From Halovivax gelatinilyticus (GTDB lineage: Archaea; Halobacteriota; Halobacteria; Halobacteriales; Natrialbaceae), in contig NZ_CP101322.1 of the NCBI RefSeq assembly GCF_024300625.1, positions 3,175,992 through 3,239,991 of the forward strand: a stretch of DNA of 64,000 bases, in the 5' to 3' direction. Made by a program: the position numbers and the translations under genes. Below are positions 17,793-26,521 of this stretch, one piece after another. Below the pieces are notes generated by a model. The model saw only the letters and a program-made list of their open reading frames with translations, made no database searches and was not told where the DNA came from. The stretch's first letter is position 1, and every line of letters begins with the position of its first letter.

Positions 17793-18827
17793 ATGAACGA
17801 TCGAACCCGGACGCTGCTCGCCGTTTTCGCTGTTGTCTCGATCTTTCTCGGCGTACAGCTCGGCGCGTTAGCACTGGTCGAACCGTTCGAACAATCCCAC
17901 GGGCCCGCCGTCGATAATCCGGACGATCCGACGAATAGTGCCGTCTTCTTCGGCGTCATCCTCGTCGCGACGGCGGTGATGCTCGCGGCGTTCAAGTACG
18001 ACGCCGAGCGCTTCATCCGGTGGCTGATCGTCGGCGTGAGCGTCATGCTCTCCTGGTTCGTGTTCGCGGAACTGTTCCCCGACCTCCTCGTCGTCGATGG
18101 ACTGTCCGTCCTGCCGGTGGCCGCCGCAGCCGTCCTCGGCGCGGGGTTACTGGCCTATCCAGAGTGGTACGTCATCGACGCCGCTGGCCTCCTCATGGCC
18201 GCCGGAGCGGCCGCCCTGTTTGGAATCAGCTTCGGGCTCCTGCCGGCGCTCGTCTTTCTCGTCGTCCTCGCCGTCTACGACGCCATCAGCGTCTACCGGA
18301 CCGAACATATGCTCTCGCTGGCCGACGGGGCGCTCGACCTGAAAATCCCGGTCGTCTTCGTCGTTCCGACGTCGCTCTCGTACTCGTACCTGGACGACGA
18401 CGGCCCGCTCGACGATCCGGAGCCGACGAGTGGGGAACCGATGGCGGATGATTCCGAGACGGAATCGGCCACCGGAAACGGTGGTACGTCTCCGACGGAT
18501 CGATCCGCCGAGCCACACGAAGACGAGAAGCGAGCGCGAGACGCGTTGTTCATCGGCCTGGGCGACGCCGTGATCCCGACGATTCTCGTCGCTAGCGCCG
18601 TTTCGTTCCTCGAGGCGCCAGCGATCGACGTTCCACTAATCGCGCTCACCGTCCCGGCGCTCGGGGCGATACTCGGAACCATCTCAGGACTGGTCGTCCT
18701 TATGTACATGGTCTTGCAGGGCCGACCGCACGCGGGTCTCCCACTGTTGAATGGGGGTGCGATTTCCGGGTACCTGCTCGGCGCACTGGCGAGTGGAATC
18801 TCGATTACGACCGCACTCGGCCTCTAA
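17793..18827 (+). CDS. Presenilin-type intramembrane aspartyl protease (PSH family)
   Basis: 344 residues with about nine membrane helices. The catalytic motifs are visible: YD at residues 162-163 (AVYDAISVY), GLGD at 255-258 (FIGLGDAVIP) and PLL at 317-319 (AGLPLLNGG), equivalent to the PAL motif. It would cleave peptide bonds inside the membrane, by analogy with presenilin and signal peptide peptidase. Between the catalytic helices lies a hydrophilic acidic loop (about 200-250, rich in Asp, Glu, Ser and Pro), as in eukaryotic presenilins. ATG 17793 is preferred to GTG 17784. It is downstream of gar1 on the same strand. Confidence 0.87.
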   Translation: MNDRTRTLLAVFAVVSIFLGVQLGALALVEPFEQSHGPAVDNPDDPTNSAVFFGVILVATAVMLAAFKYDAERFIRWLIVGVSVMLSWFVFAELFPDLLVVDGLSVLPVAAAAVLGAGLLAYPEWYVIDAAGLLMAAGAAALFGISFGLLPALVFLVVLAVYDAISVYRTEHMLSLADGALDLKIPVVFVVPTSLSYSYLDDDGPLDDPEPTSGEPMADDSETESATGNGGTSPTDRSAEPHEDEKRARDALFIGLGDAVIPTILVASAVSFLEAPAIDVPLIALTVPALGAILGTISGLVVLMYMVLQGRPHAGLPLLNGGAISGYLLGALASGISITTALGL

Positions 18828-18895
18828 TTGGCGGTCTTACGGCGACGCCACGGGCTGAGATGGCGAATCTCTGCACATCTTAATCCACCCGATGG

Positions 18896-20383
18896 TTACG
18901 GCAAGCGGTAGTCGGTTCCGTCGGTGCCGTCCTGAACGTCGACGCCCAGCGCCAGGAGTTCATCTCTGAGCTCGTCCGCTCGCTCGTAATTTCCGGCCTC
19001 TCGTTCGCGCTCGCGAACGTCCAGGAGCAGTTCGACGAGGTCGTCCGCAATGGTGACGTCTCCGGCCGTCTCACCCGTAAACGAGAGACCGAGAACCGTA
19101 CCGTATGTCGTGAGTGTGTCGACCGCACGCTTTAGACCTCGGTAGTCGAACGGCCCGTCGGAATCAACGTGTCGGTTGATCGCGCTCGCGAGTTCGAGCA
19201 ATGCGGTCTGTGCATTACGCGTGTCGAAGTCGTCGTTCATCGCCTCGGTGAAGGCCGCCGTCGACTGCTCGACGGACGTCACCAGCTCGTCGTCGGTGAC
19301 GGTCGATTGGGCGTCCGGCGAGTCGAGAACCTCGACCGCCGACTCGTACGCCCTGGAAAGTCGCTCCCAGCGCGCCGTCGCCTCGTCGATCGCCGACTCG
19401 CGGTAGACCTGTTTGCTATTGTACGAGCCCGCGGTGAGAAACGTCCGGACGACGTTCGCGCCCCACTCGTCGATCGCCTCGGAGACGGTGACGAAGTTGC
19501 CGAGGCTCGAGGACATCTTCTCTTCGTCGAGTTCGAAGAGTTCGCAGTGGAGCCAGTAGCGCGCGAATCGCTCGCCGGTCGCGGCTTCTGACTGGGCGAT
19601 CTCGTTTTCGTGGTGGGGAAAGACGAGGTCACGGCCGCCGACGTGGATGTCGATCGTTTCGCCGAGGTGGGTCATACTCATCGCCGAGCACTCGATGTGC
19701 CAGCCAGGTCGGCCCTCGCCCCACGGCGAGTCCCAGGTCTGTGCAGTTTCGCAGGCCTCGGACGCGGGTGCGGCCCCTTCGTGGCGGTGTTCGTCGATCG
19801 CCCCGGGCGAGACGCCGTCGGCTTTCCAGAGGGCGAAATCGGCCGGGTGGCGCTTTTCAGATCGCTCCGTCTCGTCGCCCTGCGATTCGATTTCGTCGAT
19901 CGATTGATTCGACAGTCGGCCGTACTCGTCGAACGTCGTCACGTCGAAGTAGACCGAGCCGTTCGACTCGTAGGCGTACCCGTTCTCGACGAGCGTCTCG
20001 ATCAGGTCGACGATGTGCGGGACGTGTTCGGAGACGCGGGGGTAGACGTCGGCTCGTTTCAGATTCAACGAACGCATGGCGGCTATCGTCTGGCCGACGT
20101 AGCTACGGGCGACTTCGGCTTCGGAGTCGCCGAGGTCGTCTTCGCCGACGCGAGCGACGATCTTCTCGTTGACGTCGGTGAAGTTCTCGACGTGTCGAAC
20201 GTCGTATCCGAGGTGGGTCAGCCAGCGAGCCATGACGTCGACGTGTACCCACGACCGGGCGTGGCCGAGGTGGGGCGGATCGGACACCGTCAGGCCACAG
20301 TAATAGAGGGAAACCGCGTCGGGGTCCCGTGGCTCGAACGGTTCCGTCTCACCCGTCAACGTGTTCGTCACGTGCAGGGTCAT
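18896..20383 (-). CDS. cysS: Cysteinyl-tRNA synthetase
   Basis: 495 residues of a class I synthetase. The HIGH-like motif is PHLGHARSW (about residues 37-45) and KMSSS occurs in LDEEKMSSSLGNF. Zinc-ligand candidates include Cys in YYCGLTVSD, the WHIECSAMS segment and HHENEIAQSEA. It charges tRNA-Cys with cysteine in the cytosol. Length is within the usual 460-500 range. It is convergent with the presenilin-type gene, 68 nt between stops. Confidence 0.95.
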   Translation of the reverse strand: MTLHVTNTLTGETEPFEPRDPDAVSLYYCGLTVSDPPHLGHARSWVHVDVMARWLTHLGYDVRHVENFTDVNEKIVARVGEDDLGDSEAEVARSYVGQTIAAMRSLNLKRADVYPRVSEHVPHIVDLIETLVENGYAYESNGSVYFDVTTFDEYGRLSNQSIDEIESQGDETERSEKRHPADFALWKADGVSPGAIDEHRHEGAAPASEACETAQTWDSPWGEGRPGWHIECSAMSMTHLGETIDIHVGGRDLVFPHHENEIAQSEAATGERFARYWLHCELFELDEEKMSSSLGNFVTVSEAIDEWGANVVRTFLTAGSYNSKQVYRESAIDEATARWERLSRAYESAVEVLDSPDAQSTVTDDELVTSVEQSTAAFTEAMNDDFDTRNAQTALLELASAINRHVDSDGPFDYRGLKRAVDTLTTYGTVLGLSFTGETAGDVTIADDLVELLLDVREREREAGNYERADELRDELLALGVDVQDGTDGTDYRLP

Positions 20384-20476
20384 CGCGTGGAGATAGCCGC
20401 GGGTGACAGATAAAGCGTTGGATGCAAGCCGTATCGAGCTGGAAGCTGCGGGGACGGGGCTTTCGTGGATCCGGGC

Positions 20477-20974
20477 TTAGTCAGGACGATCGGTCACGGA
20501 GTCGAACGCCCGTTCGGTCACTCGTAGTGCGTTCGCGCCGTCGCGTCGGTCGACGACCACGACCGAACTCGAGCCCTCGATAAACGCGGCTGCGGACACC
20601 GCGACGTCGGCGAGTCGACAGCCGTCGAGCACGGAACCGAACGACGCGGCGTCGACGTCGCCGGTCGCGAGGATCGCCGTGCTATCGCCGCTACCGGTGC
20701 CGAGACACTGGTCTCCGACCCGAACGAGGGCGTCGTCGGGGTCCTCGATGGTTTCGATTCCGCTTTGCATGGTGACGCGAACGTCCCGACTCGTCAGGTG
20801 GATCTCCGGCAGTTCCGCCGCGTAGCGCCGGAGCGCCGTCGAAACGGCGTCGACCTCTCCGTCGATGTCCAGAAACCTGGCTACAGCGGTGTAGTTGCAG
20901 ATGTCGGCACGCAGCGCGTCGACCAGAAACGGAAACTCGTCGACGGCGTCGCGCGTTTCCGCGGCGAGTGACAT
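20477..20974 (-). CDS. Conserved haloarchaeal protein of unknown function
   Basis: 165 residues, soluble and acidic. The N-terminal half starts LAAETRDAVDEFPFLVDALR and contains ADICNYTAVARFLDIDGEVDAVSTALRRYA, which looks like a winged-helix or four-helix region. The C-terminal half has alternating strands and helices (AILATGDVDAASFGSVL and SSSVVVVDRRDGANALRVTE). I recall similar DUF-annotated haloarchaeal proteins but cannot name one with confidence. The ATG at 20974 is preferred to a GTG three codons upstream. It lies 69 nt downstream of azlD on the same strand. Confidence 0.72.
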   Translation of the reverse strand: MSLAAETRDAVDEFPFLVDALRADICNYTAVARFLDIDGEVDAVSTALRRYAAELPEIHLTSRDVRVTMQSGIETIEDPDDALVRVGDQCLGTGSGDSTAILATGDVDAASFGSVLDGCRLADVAVSAAAFIEGSSSVVVVDRRDGANALRVTERAFDSVTDRPD

Positions 20975-21043
20975 GTACGCCACCGGGTCGCGGATCTGTA
21001 TAAATGCGCTGAAATTCGGCGTCTGTGTCGGCTCGGCCTGGCG

Positions 21044-21361
21044 TTACAGGATCGATCGAAACGCTACCACGGAGACGACGCCGACGGTCAGCGCGAGCAG
21101 GATGTTCTCGGTTTTCCAGGCGACGACGAGGACGACACCCGCGGCTAGCCACTCGGCCGGTCCACCGGAGACGAGTTCCGGTCCGAGGATGGCCACGACT
21201 ATCGCCCCGGGGAGGACGGTGAGACCAGCTTCGAGGCGCGCCCCTACTTCGATTCGACTCAGAATCCACAGCCCGCCCACCTTCGTCGCCACCGTCGCTA
21301 GCGCCATGGCGAGGATGACGGCGACGACGACCGGATCCAACCCGAACGTCATTTCAGCCAT
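21044..21361 (-). CDS. azlD: AzlD-family small subunit of a branched-chain amino acid exporter
   Basis: 105 residues, four hydrophobic helices, with VVVAVILAMALATVATKVGGLW at the start, AGLTVLPGAIVVAILGPELV in the middle and the AWKTENILLALTVGV end typical of AzlD. It works with the AzlC-type protein, whose gene overlaps it by 8 nt, in efflux of branched-chain amino acids or analogues. Substrate here is inferred from the family only. Confidence 0.85.
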   Translation of the reverse strand: MAEMTFGLDPVVVAVILAMALATVATKVGGLWILSRIEVGARLEAGLTVLPGAIVVAILGPELVSGGPAEWLAAGVVLVVAWKTENILLALTVGVVSVVAFRSIL

Positions 21362-22142
21362 CGTATCTGATCACCTCGACGACGGCGGCGGCGAGTCCGC
21401 CACAGATGATGTACCACTGACCGGGCAGGATCGAGGCGGTACCCACCGAGACGAACAGCGCGACCAGCCAGGGGCGGAGGCTCGATCGCCCCTCCCACAG
21501 CTCGACAGCGAGTGCGACGAAGACCGCCGCGAGTACGAAATCCAGGCCCACGCTGGCGGGATTCCCGATCGCCCCTCCGGCGATCGCACCGACGACGGTC
21601 GAGGCGACCCAGAACAGCCAGATCGCAACGCCGCTCCCGACGAGAAACGCTCCCCGCCCGCTGCCCGACTTGAGGTCGGCCATCGTTAGCGCCCAGTTCT
21701 CGTCGGCCATGAAGTACAAACTTCCGTACGCTTTCTTCGGGTCCAGGCGGTCGAACCACGGTGCGAGTGCCGCGCCCATGATCGAGTACCGGAGGTTGAT
21801 CGCGATCGTCGCCGCGAGGATCGTTCCGATGGGGATCGGATCGGCCCAGAGTTCGACGGCGACGATCTGGGACGCCCCCGCGAGGACCGTTGCACTCATC
21901 AGCGCGGCCTCGGTGACGCTCAATCCTGCTTGGCGCGCGAGCATTCCGAACGCGACGCCGTAGCCGGCCACGCCGAGCGCAACTGGGAGGCAGGTAAGAA
22001 ACCCGGCACGAACGCCCGCTCGATCGAACGTGATTGGATCCGATCCGCGGACGGCCGGCGCTCGTTCGGCCGAATCAACCGACGGTTCGTCCGACCGGTC
22101 GCGGGTTGGCGTGTCGTTCGAAGCGGGTGGTTCACTGGGCAT
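21354..22142 (-). CDS. azlC: AzlC-family membrane protein (branched-chain amino acid export)
   Basis: 262 residues. A polar N-terminus of about 45 residues precedes the family core: AGFLTCLPVALGVAGYGVAFGMLARQAGLS, then TVLAGASQIVAVELWADPIP and LRYSIMGAALAPWFDRL. About six membrane helices. It pairs with AzlD. The long hydrophilic head is longer than in bacterial AzlC but common in haloarchaea. The 276 nt upstream hold a 9-bp inverted repeat flanked by direct repeats that could be an operator. Confidence 0.87.
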   Translation of the reverse strand: MPSEPPASNDTPTRDRSDEPSVDSAERAPAVRGSDPITFDRAGVRAGFLTCLPVALGVAGYGVAFGMLARQAGLSVTEAALMSATVLAGASQIVAVELWADPIPIGTILAATIAINLRYSIMGAALAPWFDRLDPKKAYGSLYFMADENWALTMADLKSGSGRGAFLVGSGVAIWLFWVASTVVGAIAGGAIGNPASVGLDFVLAAVFVALAVELWEGRSSLRPWLVALFVSVGTASILPGQWYIICGGLAAAVVEVIRYDG

Positions 22143-22161
22143 CTAGGGACGGCGCCTCTTC

Positions 22162-22242
22162 CACTGAGTTTCCGGGAACGATGTTGCGTTCACAGGACGT
22201 CTGTGAACGGTGATACAGTCACTGAGTTTCTGTAGACGGTGA
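22162..22242. repeat. Inverted repeat flanked by direct repeats upstream of azlC
   Basis: A perfect 9-bp inverted repeat (CGTTCACAG and CTGTGAACG, loop GACGT) spans 22187-22209. It is bracketed by two copies of CACTGAGTTTC at 22162-22172 and 22220-22230, and the 13-mers starting at 22201 and 22230 differ at only two positions. It lies 20-100 nt upstream of the azlC start and could be a regulator-binding site. Confidence 0.45.
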
Positions 22243-22417
22243 ATCTTTCTGGGCCGGGTTCGATACCGGTTCACGGCCGGCGACTGGGTTCCATCATCGC
22301 GGGGTGATGATTCCGCGTTGCTCCGGTTCGGACCCTGATGCGTATATCCCTCTCGGAAGGGGCGAACGATGACGTGATTCTGTGGTGATAGTCTCGATTG
22401 AGGACTGGGTGTACGGG

Positions 22418-23053
22418 TTACACTGATTCGCCGGTCTCGCGTGCGAGTCGTTCGAGGAACTCCTCGACGTAGGCGTGTCGCCGTTCGGCGAGTTCGCGAC
22501 CGGCGTCGGTGTACATCCGATCGCGAAGCGAGAGGAGTTTCGACTCCACGTGAGCCACCGTCGAGTCGGTAGACACGGCGCGAGCGTTCCGGTCGACGTA
22601 CACGGGGTCGTGAATCGGTTGTCCGTACTCACTCCCGTGAGCGATCGCGCGGGCGATTCCGATGGCACCGATCGCGTCGAGATTGTCCGCGTCGCTAACG
22701 AGCTTCGCTTCGGGCGTCTCAGGGTCGACGTCGTTCGAGTAGCGGTGAGCGCGGATGCAGTGACAGACGGCATCGACGGTGGCGGGGTCGTACCTAGCGA
22801 GTATCGACCTCGCTTCGGTCGCTCCCCAGGTCGCGTGGTCTTCGATTGAGCCGGCCGCTTCCCGCGTCCGTCCGATGTCGTGGAGGTACACCGCGAGTTC
22901 GACGACCGTCTCACAGGCGTCGTCACGATCTTCGAGGAGCGTCTCGGCGAGCCGTTTGACCCGGACGACGTGATTCCAGTCGTGTGCGGGCTGGGCATCC
23001 TCGAAGTACGATCGGGCGATGGTTCGAATCTCCGCGTGACTCGTCTCGTTCAT
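22418..23053 (-). CDS. HD-domain metal-dependent phosphohydrolase
   Basis: 211 residues. HD motifs: HDWNHVVRVKRLAETL near residue 24, the HD pair in VYLHDIGRTREAAG (about 58) and the later VSDADNLDAIGAIGIARA. Such proteins hydrolyse phosphate esters of nucleotides or other small molecules; the substrate is unknown. The ATG at 23053 overlaps the stop of the upstream reductase gene (ATGA), so the two are co-translated, which suggests a link with riboflavin or nucleotide metabolism. Confidence 0.85.
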   Translation of the reverse strand: MNETSHAEIRTIARSYFEDAQPAHDWNHVVRVKRLAETLLEDRDDACETVVELAVYLHDIGRTREAAGSIEDHATWGATEARSILARYDPATVDAVCHCIRAHRYSNDVDPETPEAKLVSDADNLDAIGAIGIARAIAHGSEYGQPIHDPVYVDRNARAVSTDSTVAHVESKLLSLRDRMYTDAGRELAERRHAYVEEFLERLARETGESV

Positions 23054-23715
23054 CGCCTTAGCGTCCACCGTATCAGTACGCCTTCGTCCAGCTCCTCGAC
23101 GCGATCGAGCGATAGTTCGGGGAACGAGTCGACGAACCCGTCGCCGTCAGCCAGCGTCGGCGCGTCCCGCCCACCGATCACTGTCGGGCCCACGAAGGTG
23201 TACAGTTCGTCGACGAGACCGCACTCGAACAGCGAGAATATCAGTTCTCCGCCCCCTTCGACCAGAACCGTCTCGAGTCCCGCCTCCTGTAGCGCGGCGA
23301 ACGCCACGAGGAGATCGACGCGTTCCGCGCCGGCGGTCACGAGCCTGGCGTCGTTCGAGGCGAGTTCCGCCCGGCGGTCGGCCGGTGCGTTCTCGCTCAC
23401 GAGCAGGTAGGTTTCGGCGTCGTCGTTCACGACGGACGCGTCGGTTGGTGTCCGAGCTCGCGAGTCGGCGACGACGCGGGCCGGGTTGGCCGGCTGACCG
23501 GTTTCGACGCGTTCGTCCCGTCGCGTCGATGATTTAACGGTCAGCGACGGATCGTCCGCGAGAACCGTTCCGACGCCGACGACCACGGCGTCACACTCGG
23601 TTCGCAACCGATCGACGCGCTCGAAATCGTCGGGTCCGCTGATCGCGTGCTGGACGCGCTCTCTGGTCGAGAGTTTCCCGTCAGCACTCATCGCGGCGTT
23701 GACGATGACGTGCAT
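23050..23715 (-). CDS. arfC: 2,5-diamino-6-ribosylamino-pyrimidinone 5'-phosphate reductase (ArfC/RibD C-terminal type)
   Basis: 221 residues of the RibD C-terminal/DHFR-like fold: MHVIVNAAMSADGKLSTRER, DAVVVGVGTVLADDPSLTV, then ETVLVEGGGELIFSLFECGLVDE and VGPTVIGGRDAPTL. In archaea this enzyme reduces the ribosylamino group in the second or third step of riboflavin and F420 precursor synthesis. The ATG at 23715 is where family similarity begins. It is coupled to the downstream HD hydrolase, which could process a pathway intermediate (inference). Confidence 0.87.
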   Translation of the reverse strand: MHVIVNAAMSADGKLSTRERVQHAISGPDDFERVDRLRTECDAVVVGVGTVLADDPSLTVKSSTRRDERVETGQPANPARVVADSRARTPTDASVVNDDAETYLLVSENAPADRRAELASNDARLVTAGAERVDLLVAFAALQEAGLETVLVEGGGELIFSLFECGLVDELYTFVGPTVIGGRDAPTLADGDGFVDSFPELSLDRVEELDEGVLIRWTLRR

Positions 23716-24004
23716 AGTCGAACGGAGGATCGGATACCAGCGTACATAGTCGATTCGATCGACCGACCGTCGACCGCGATCGCGAGTACCCCTGACCGAA
23801 GATTGAATCGATGCTGCGGGTGATATCCTCGACCGTTCTGTCGAACGGACAGTAACAGCGCTGTGTATGTGAAGGTGAAGAACAAAACACGCACACTGAG
23901 TGTCGTATAATCGTGACTGTCTCACGTGAAAGATTGACTCGTCGTTCGGTACAGCGGGTGGCCTGTCGAGCGGTTACCGCCGCTGGGTCGGTCCTCCGAG
24001 GGTG

Positions 24005-24322
24005 ATGGGTGTGTCAGAGGACGACTGTACCGTGTTTCGATGTAGCGATGGGTATTACCGAACGGAGTGGCAAACCGAGCGCCTCATTCGGAAGGGTCGG
24101 TGGTGTGCGTGTATGCGCGAGTCGCCGTCGGGTCTCTGGCTCGTAGAGCGAGCTGACGGACGGTTGCTAGCGCTTTCGCCCGTACCGGTGTGGACGCTGC
24201 CCGACTGGATCGAACTCAGGGCGGGCGCGGTCGGGGTGTGGGTCGTCGATCGTCGTCGAGCGACGCCGATCAATCGCCACGTCGAACCGACCGCCGACGT
24301 TCCGAACGTACCTCAACGGTGA
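24005..24322 (+). CDS. Hypothetical protein upstream of the metalloprotease
   Basis: 105 residues, Trp-rich (seven Trp) with three Cys, no signal peptide or membrane helix. The visible pattern is CSDGYYRTEWQTERLIRKGRW then WLVERADGRLLALSPVPVWT and GAVGVWVVDRRRATPIN, suggesting a small beta-rich fold. Third-position GC is as in neighbours, which supports coding. I recognise no family. It starts with ATG one codon after a GTG. The metalloprotease follows 46 nt downstream on the same strand. Confidence 0.45.
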   Translation: MGVSEDDCTVFRCSDGYYRTEWQTERLIRKGRWCACMRESPSGLWLVERADGRLLALSPVPVWTLPDWIELRAGAVGVWVVDRRRATPINRHVEPTADVPNVPQR

Positions 24323-24368
24323 GTATGTTCATGGGATCGATTCTGTGTGCTGAATCGAACGTATCCGT

Positions 24369-25109
24369 GTGAAGCGTCGACACGTCCTCGGATCGATCGG
24401 CCTCGTCGGGTCTCTTCCGATCCTTGGGTACGCTTCTCGATCCACCGGTGAGACGCTTCGAGTTCGGTTCTTTCGAACGAAACGCGTGGAAGCCGATCCA
24501 ACCGTGGCGTCGGTCGTCACGACGCTGCTCGAACGGACGCTGCAGTATCCGTTCTGGTCAGTGGAGGTGAGCGACGGGGGCGTCGTCTCGCTCTCTCGAG
24601 AGCACGCGGCGCGATCGATAACGAGCGGTGAGTGGCCACGAAAGCTCGGGGGCGGTGCCATCGGTGCGAACGACCTTTCGCCGGTCTGGGACGTCAATCT
24701 ACTCGTGACGGCGAGCGAACTGAGTGACGGACCGACCGGGTACGCGATTCCACACGTGGCGGCCGTCAGCGGCGGCCATCACCTCGCGAAGCTCGACACG
24801 ACGGATATCACGGCCCGACCGCGAGCCATCACGGGCCCGTCCTTCAGCGCACACGTGCTCGTTCACGAGGTCGGTCACGCGCTCGGGTTGGCCCACGAGC
24901 ACGGTGAGGTGTATCGAGCGGACGACGCCTACGTGGCCACGCCGATGATTTCGACGTACGCCTGGAACGATGTGTACGAGCGGACGCGCTGTGGCGACCG
25001 GTTCCCACACCCTGCGCTCCTCGAAGACGCGGATCGAAAACTGGACTTTCGCTACGGTAATTGTGCTCGCGAGGCACTACGCGCGTACCGCGGAAGCCAC
25101 CTTCCGTAA
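24369..25109 (+). CDS. Exported metzincin-type zinc metalloprotease
   Basis: 246 residues starting at a GTG. The N-terminus (KRRHVLGSIGLVGSLPILG) looks like a twin-arginine or Sec signal. The catalytic motif HEVGHALGLAHEHG begins at residue 166: three His and Glu of the metzincin HExxHxxGxxH zinc site. A Met in TPMISTYAW about 20 residues later could be the Met-turn. Two Cys in the C-terminal part may form a disulfide. It probably acts outside the cell on unknown proteins. It resembles small archaeal metzincins more than thermolysin-like enzymes. Confidence 0.78.
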   Translation: MKRRHVLGSIGLVGSLPILGYASRSTGETLRVRFFRTKRVEADPTVASVVTTLLERTLQYPFWSVEVSDGGVVSLSREHAARSITSGEWPRKLGGGAIGANDLSPVWDVNLLVTASELSDGPTGYAIPHVAAVSGGHHLAKLDTTDITARPRAITGPSFSAHVLVHEVGHALGLAHEHGEVYRADDAYVATPMISTYAWNDVYERTRCGDRFPHPALLEDADRKLDFRYGNCAREALRAYRGSHLP

Positions 25110-25192
25110 CGGACGATCGGACGGGGGACAGTCAAACACCGTTGCTCACTAGACTGACTGACACGAGTATCGATAGCCGATCAACTGGGCGA

Positions 25193-25540
25193 TTACTCGT
25201 CGTCCTGGGCGGAATCCTCACCGCGCGCGAAGCTCGCCTGTGGCGTCTCCGCGTTCGTGGAGGTCGCCGGTCCGTCGATCAGGGATTCGAAGTCGTCGAC
25301 CTCGTCGTACTGGTCCTGATAGACCAGCGCGGTTTTCCCGAGCGTGGTGATCTCGTAGAGACCGGAACGCTTCGCCGGTCCGATCTTGTCGACGAGTCCG
25401 TAATCTTCGAGGACTGGCAGACGCGTGTTGATGTTCTTTCGGCTCTTGCCCGTGTGGGAGGCGAGATTCGTCGCGACGTTACGACCTTCCGCTTCGAGTG
25501 CTTCCAGGATCAGGAAGTCAGTTGGTTGACGTAATTTCAT
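25193..25540 (-). CDS. PhiH1-repressor-like winged-helix regulator
   Basis: 115 residues. MKLRQPTDFLILEALEAEGR, then NVATNLASHTGKSRKNINTRLPVLEDYGLVDKIGPAKRSG and LYEITTLGKTALVY, form a winged helix like those of haloarchaeal PhiH1-repressor family proteins. A polar acidic tail follows. It likely represses its own or neighbouring genes. ATG 25540 is where the domain begins; a longer upstream frame looks non-coding. The trehalose operon ends 81 nt upstream on the same strand. Confidence 0.82.
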   Translation of the reverse strand: MKLRQPTDFLILEALEAEGRNVATNLASHTGKSRKNINTRLPVLEDYGLVDKIGPAKRSGLYEITTLGKTALVYQDQYDEVDDFESLIDGPATSTNAETPQASFARGEDSAQDDE

Positions 25541-25621
25541 CGGTTGTGATCTCCGGTATCTAGTTTCGTTTCCGATGGTGATAAACTCTTTCGGCTCCGA
25601 ACGGTGCGTAACCAAAAAAGG

Positions 25622-26509
25622 TTAGGTGTGACTATTACGTTTGGCACACCATTCAGAGTGGTCAACGTGCGAATCGATCGCTCGGAGAACAATCGGAACC
25701 TGGTCGGGCGTCTCGAGTCGAACCGACCCACGTGAGGGACGCGTCGGTCCGACCAACACGCCTACTCCGTCCGGTTCGACGATCTCGAACGCGTCTTCGT
25801 CCGTCCGATCGTCTCCGATAAAAACGGAGAGGGTGTCGGGCGGACACTCGCGCTCGAATAGTTCCACGACCGATCCTTTCCCCCACTCGATCGCTGGGGC
25901 GAATTCGACGATCGACTTGCCGGTCGAAACGCGAACGCGGTCACCACAGAGTTGATCGAGTGTTTCGCGCACGCGCGATTCGATTACCCCGCTGAGCGAG
26001 TCGGGAGCCGTTCGATAGTGTACCGTTCCGCTCAATCGCTTGTGCTCGACGGCTACCGCGGGTACGTCCGCGAACGTCGTCTCGAGGACGCCACAGCAGG
26101 TGGCGATCTCTCGACTCGCCCTCGCCGCGATCGGGTGAATCGCGCGACGGTAGCTCGAGTTTTCGCCGGGTTGCGCCGTGGGACGGTCGATTTCGAGTCC
26201 GTGATTCCCCGCCAGCAGGACGGGCGGTTCGATTCGCGGGCGGAGATCGTCCAACCCGCGCCCGCTCACGATGGCGACCGTGACGCGCGGATTACGTGAG
26301 AGTGTCTCAACGATTCGGCGGTTCGCCTCGGTCATACGCGCCGCGCCGGGTTCGTCGACGATCGGAGCGAGCGTTCCGTCGAAGTCGAGCCCGCAGAGGA
26401 CGTGCGGGGCACGTTCGAATCGCTCGACGAGCGAGTCCATCACGGTGTCGACGGGAGCCGGGATGTCGCGACGCAACTCGTGGGGTTCGCTGTGTTGACG
26501 AGAGTGCAT
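25622..26509 (-). CDS. otsB: Trehalose-6-phosphate phosphatase
   Basis: 295 residues of the HAD superfamily. The nucleophile motif is LDFDGTLAPIVDEP (about residues 41-54), motif II is AIVSGRGLDDL and the C-terminal acidic motif is FIGDDRTDEDAFE. It removes phosphate from trehalose 6-phosphate to give trehalose, a compatible solute or stress protectant. The gene follows otsA by 12 nt, so the two form an operon. Confidence 0.9.
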   Translation of the reverse strand: MHSRQHSEPHELRRDIPAPVDTVMDSLVERFERAPHVLCGLDFDGTLAPIVDEPGAARMTEANRRIVETLSRNPRVTVAIVSGRGLDDLRPRIEPPVLLAGNHGLEIDRPTAQPGENSSYRRAIHPIAARASREIATCCGVLETTFADVPAVAVEHKRLSGTVHYRTAPDSLSGVIESRVRETLDQLCGDRVRVSTGKSIVEFAPAIEWGKGSVVELFERECPPDTLSVFIGDDRTDEDAFEIVEPDGVGVLVGPTRPSRGSVRLETPDQVPIVLRAIDSHVDHSEWCAKRNSHT

Positions 26510-26521
26510 CGAGATCGCCGG

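Noticed and set aside
22226-22330. tRNA-like GGGTTCGATACC segment
   Set aside because: No acceptor stem or anticodon arm can be built around it, and the T-arm stem would be only 4 bp with an 8-nt loop.
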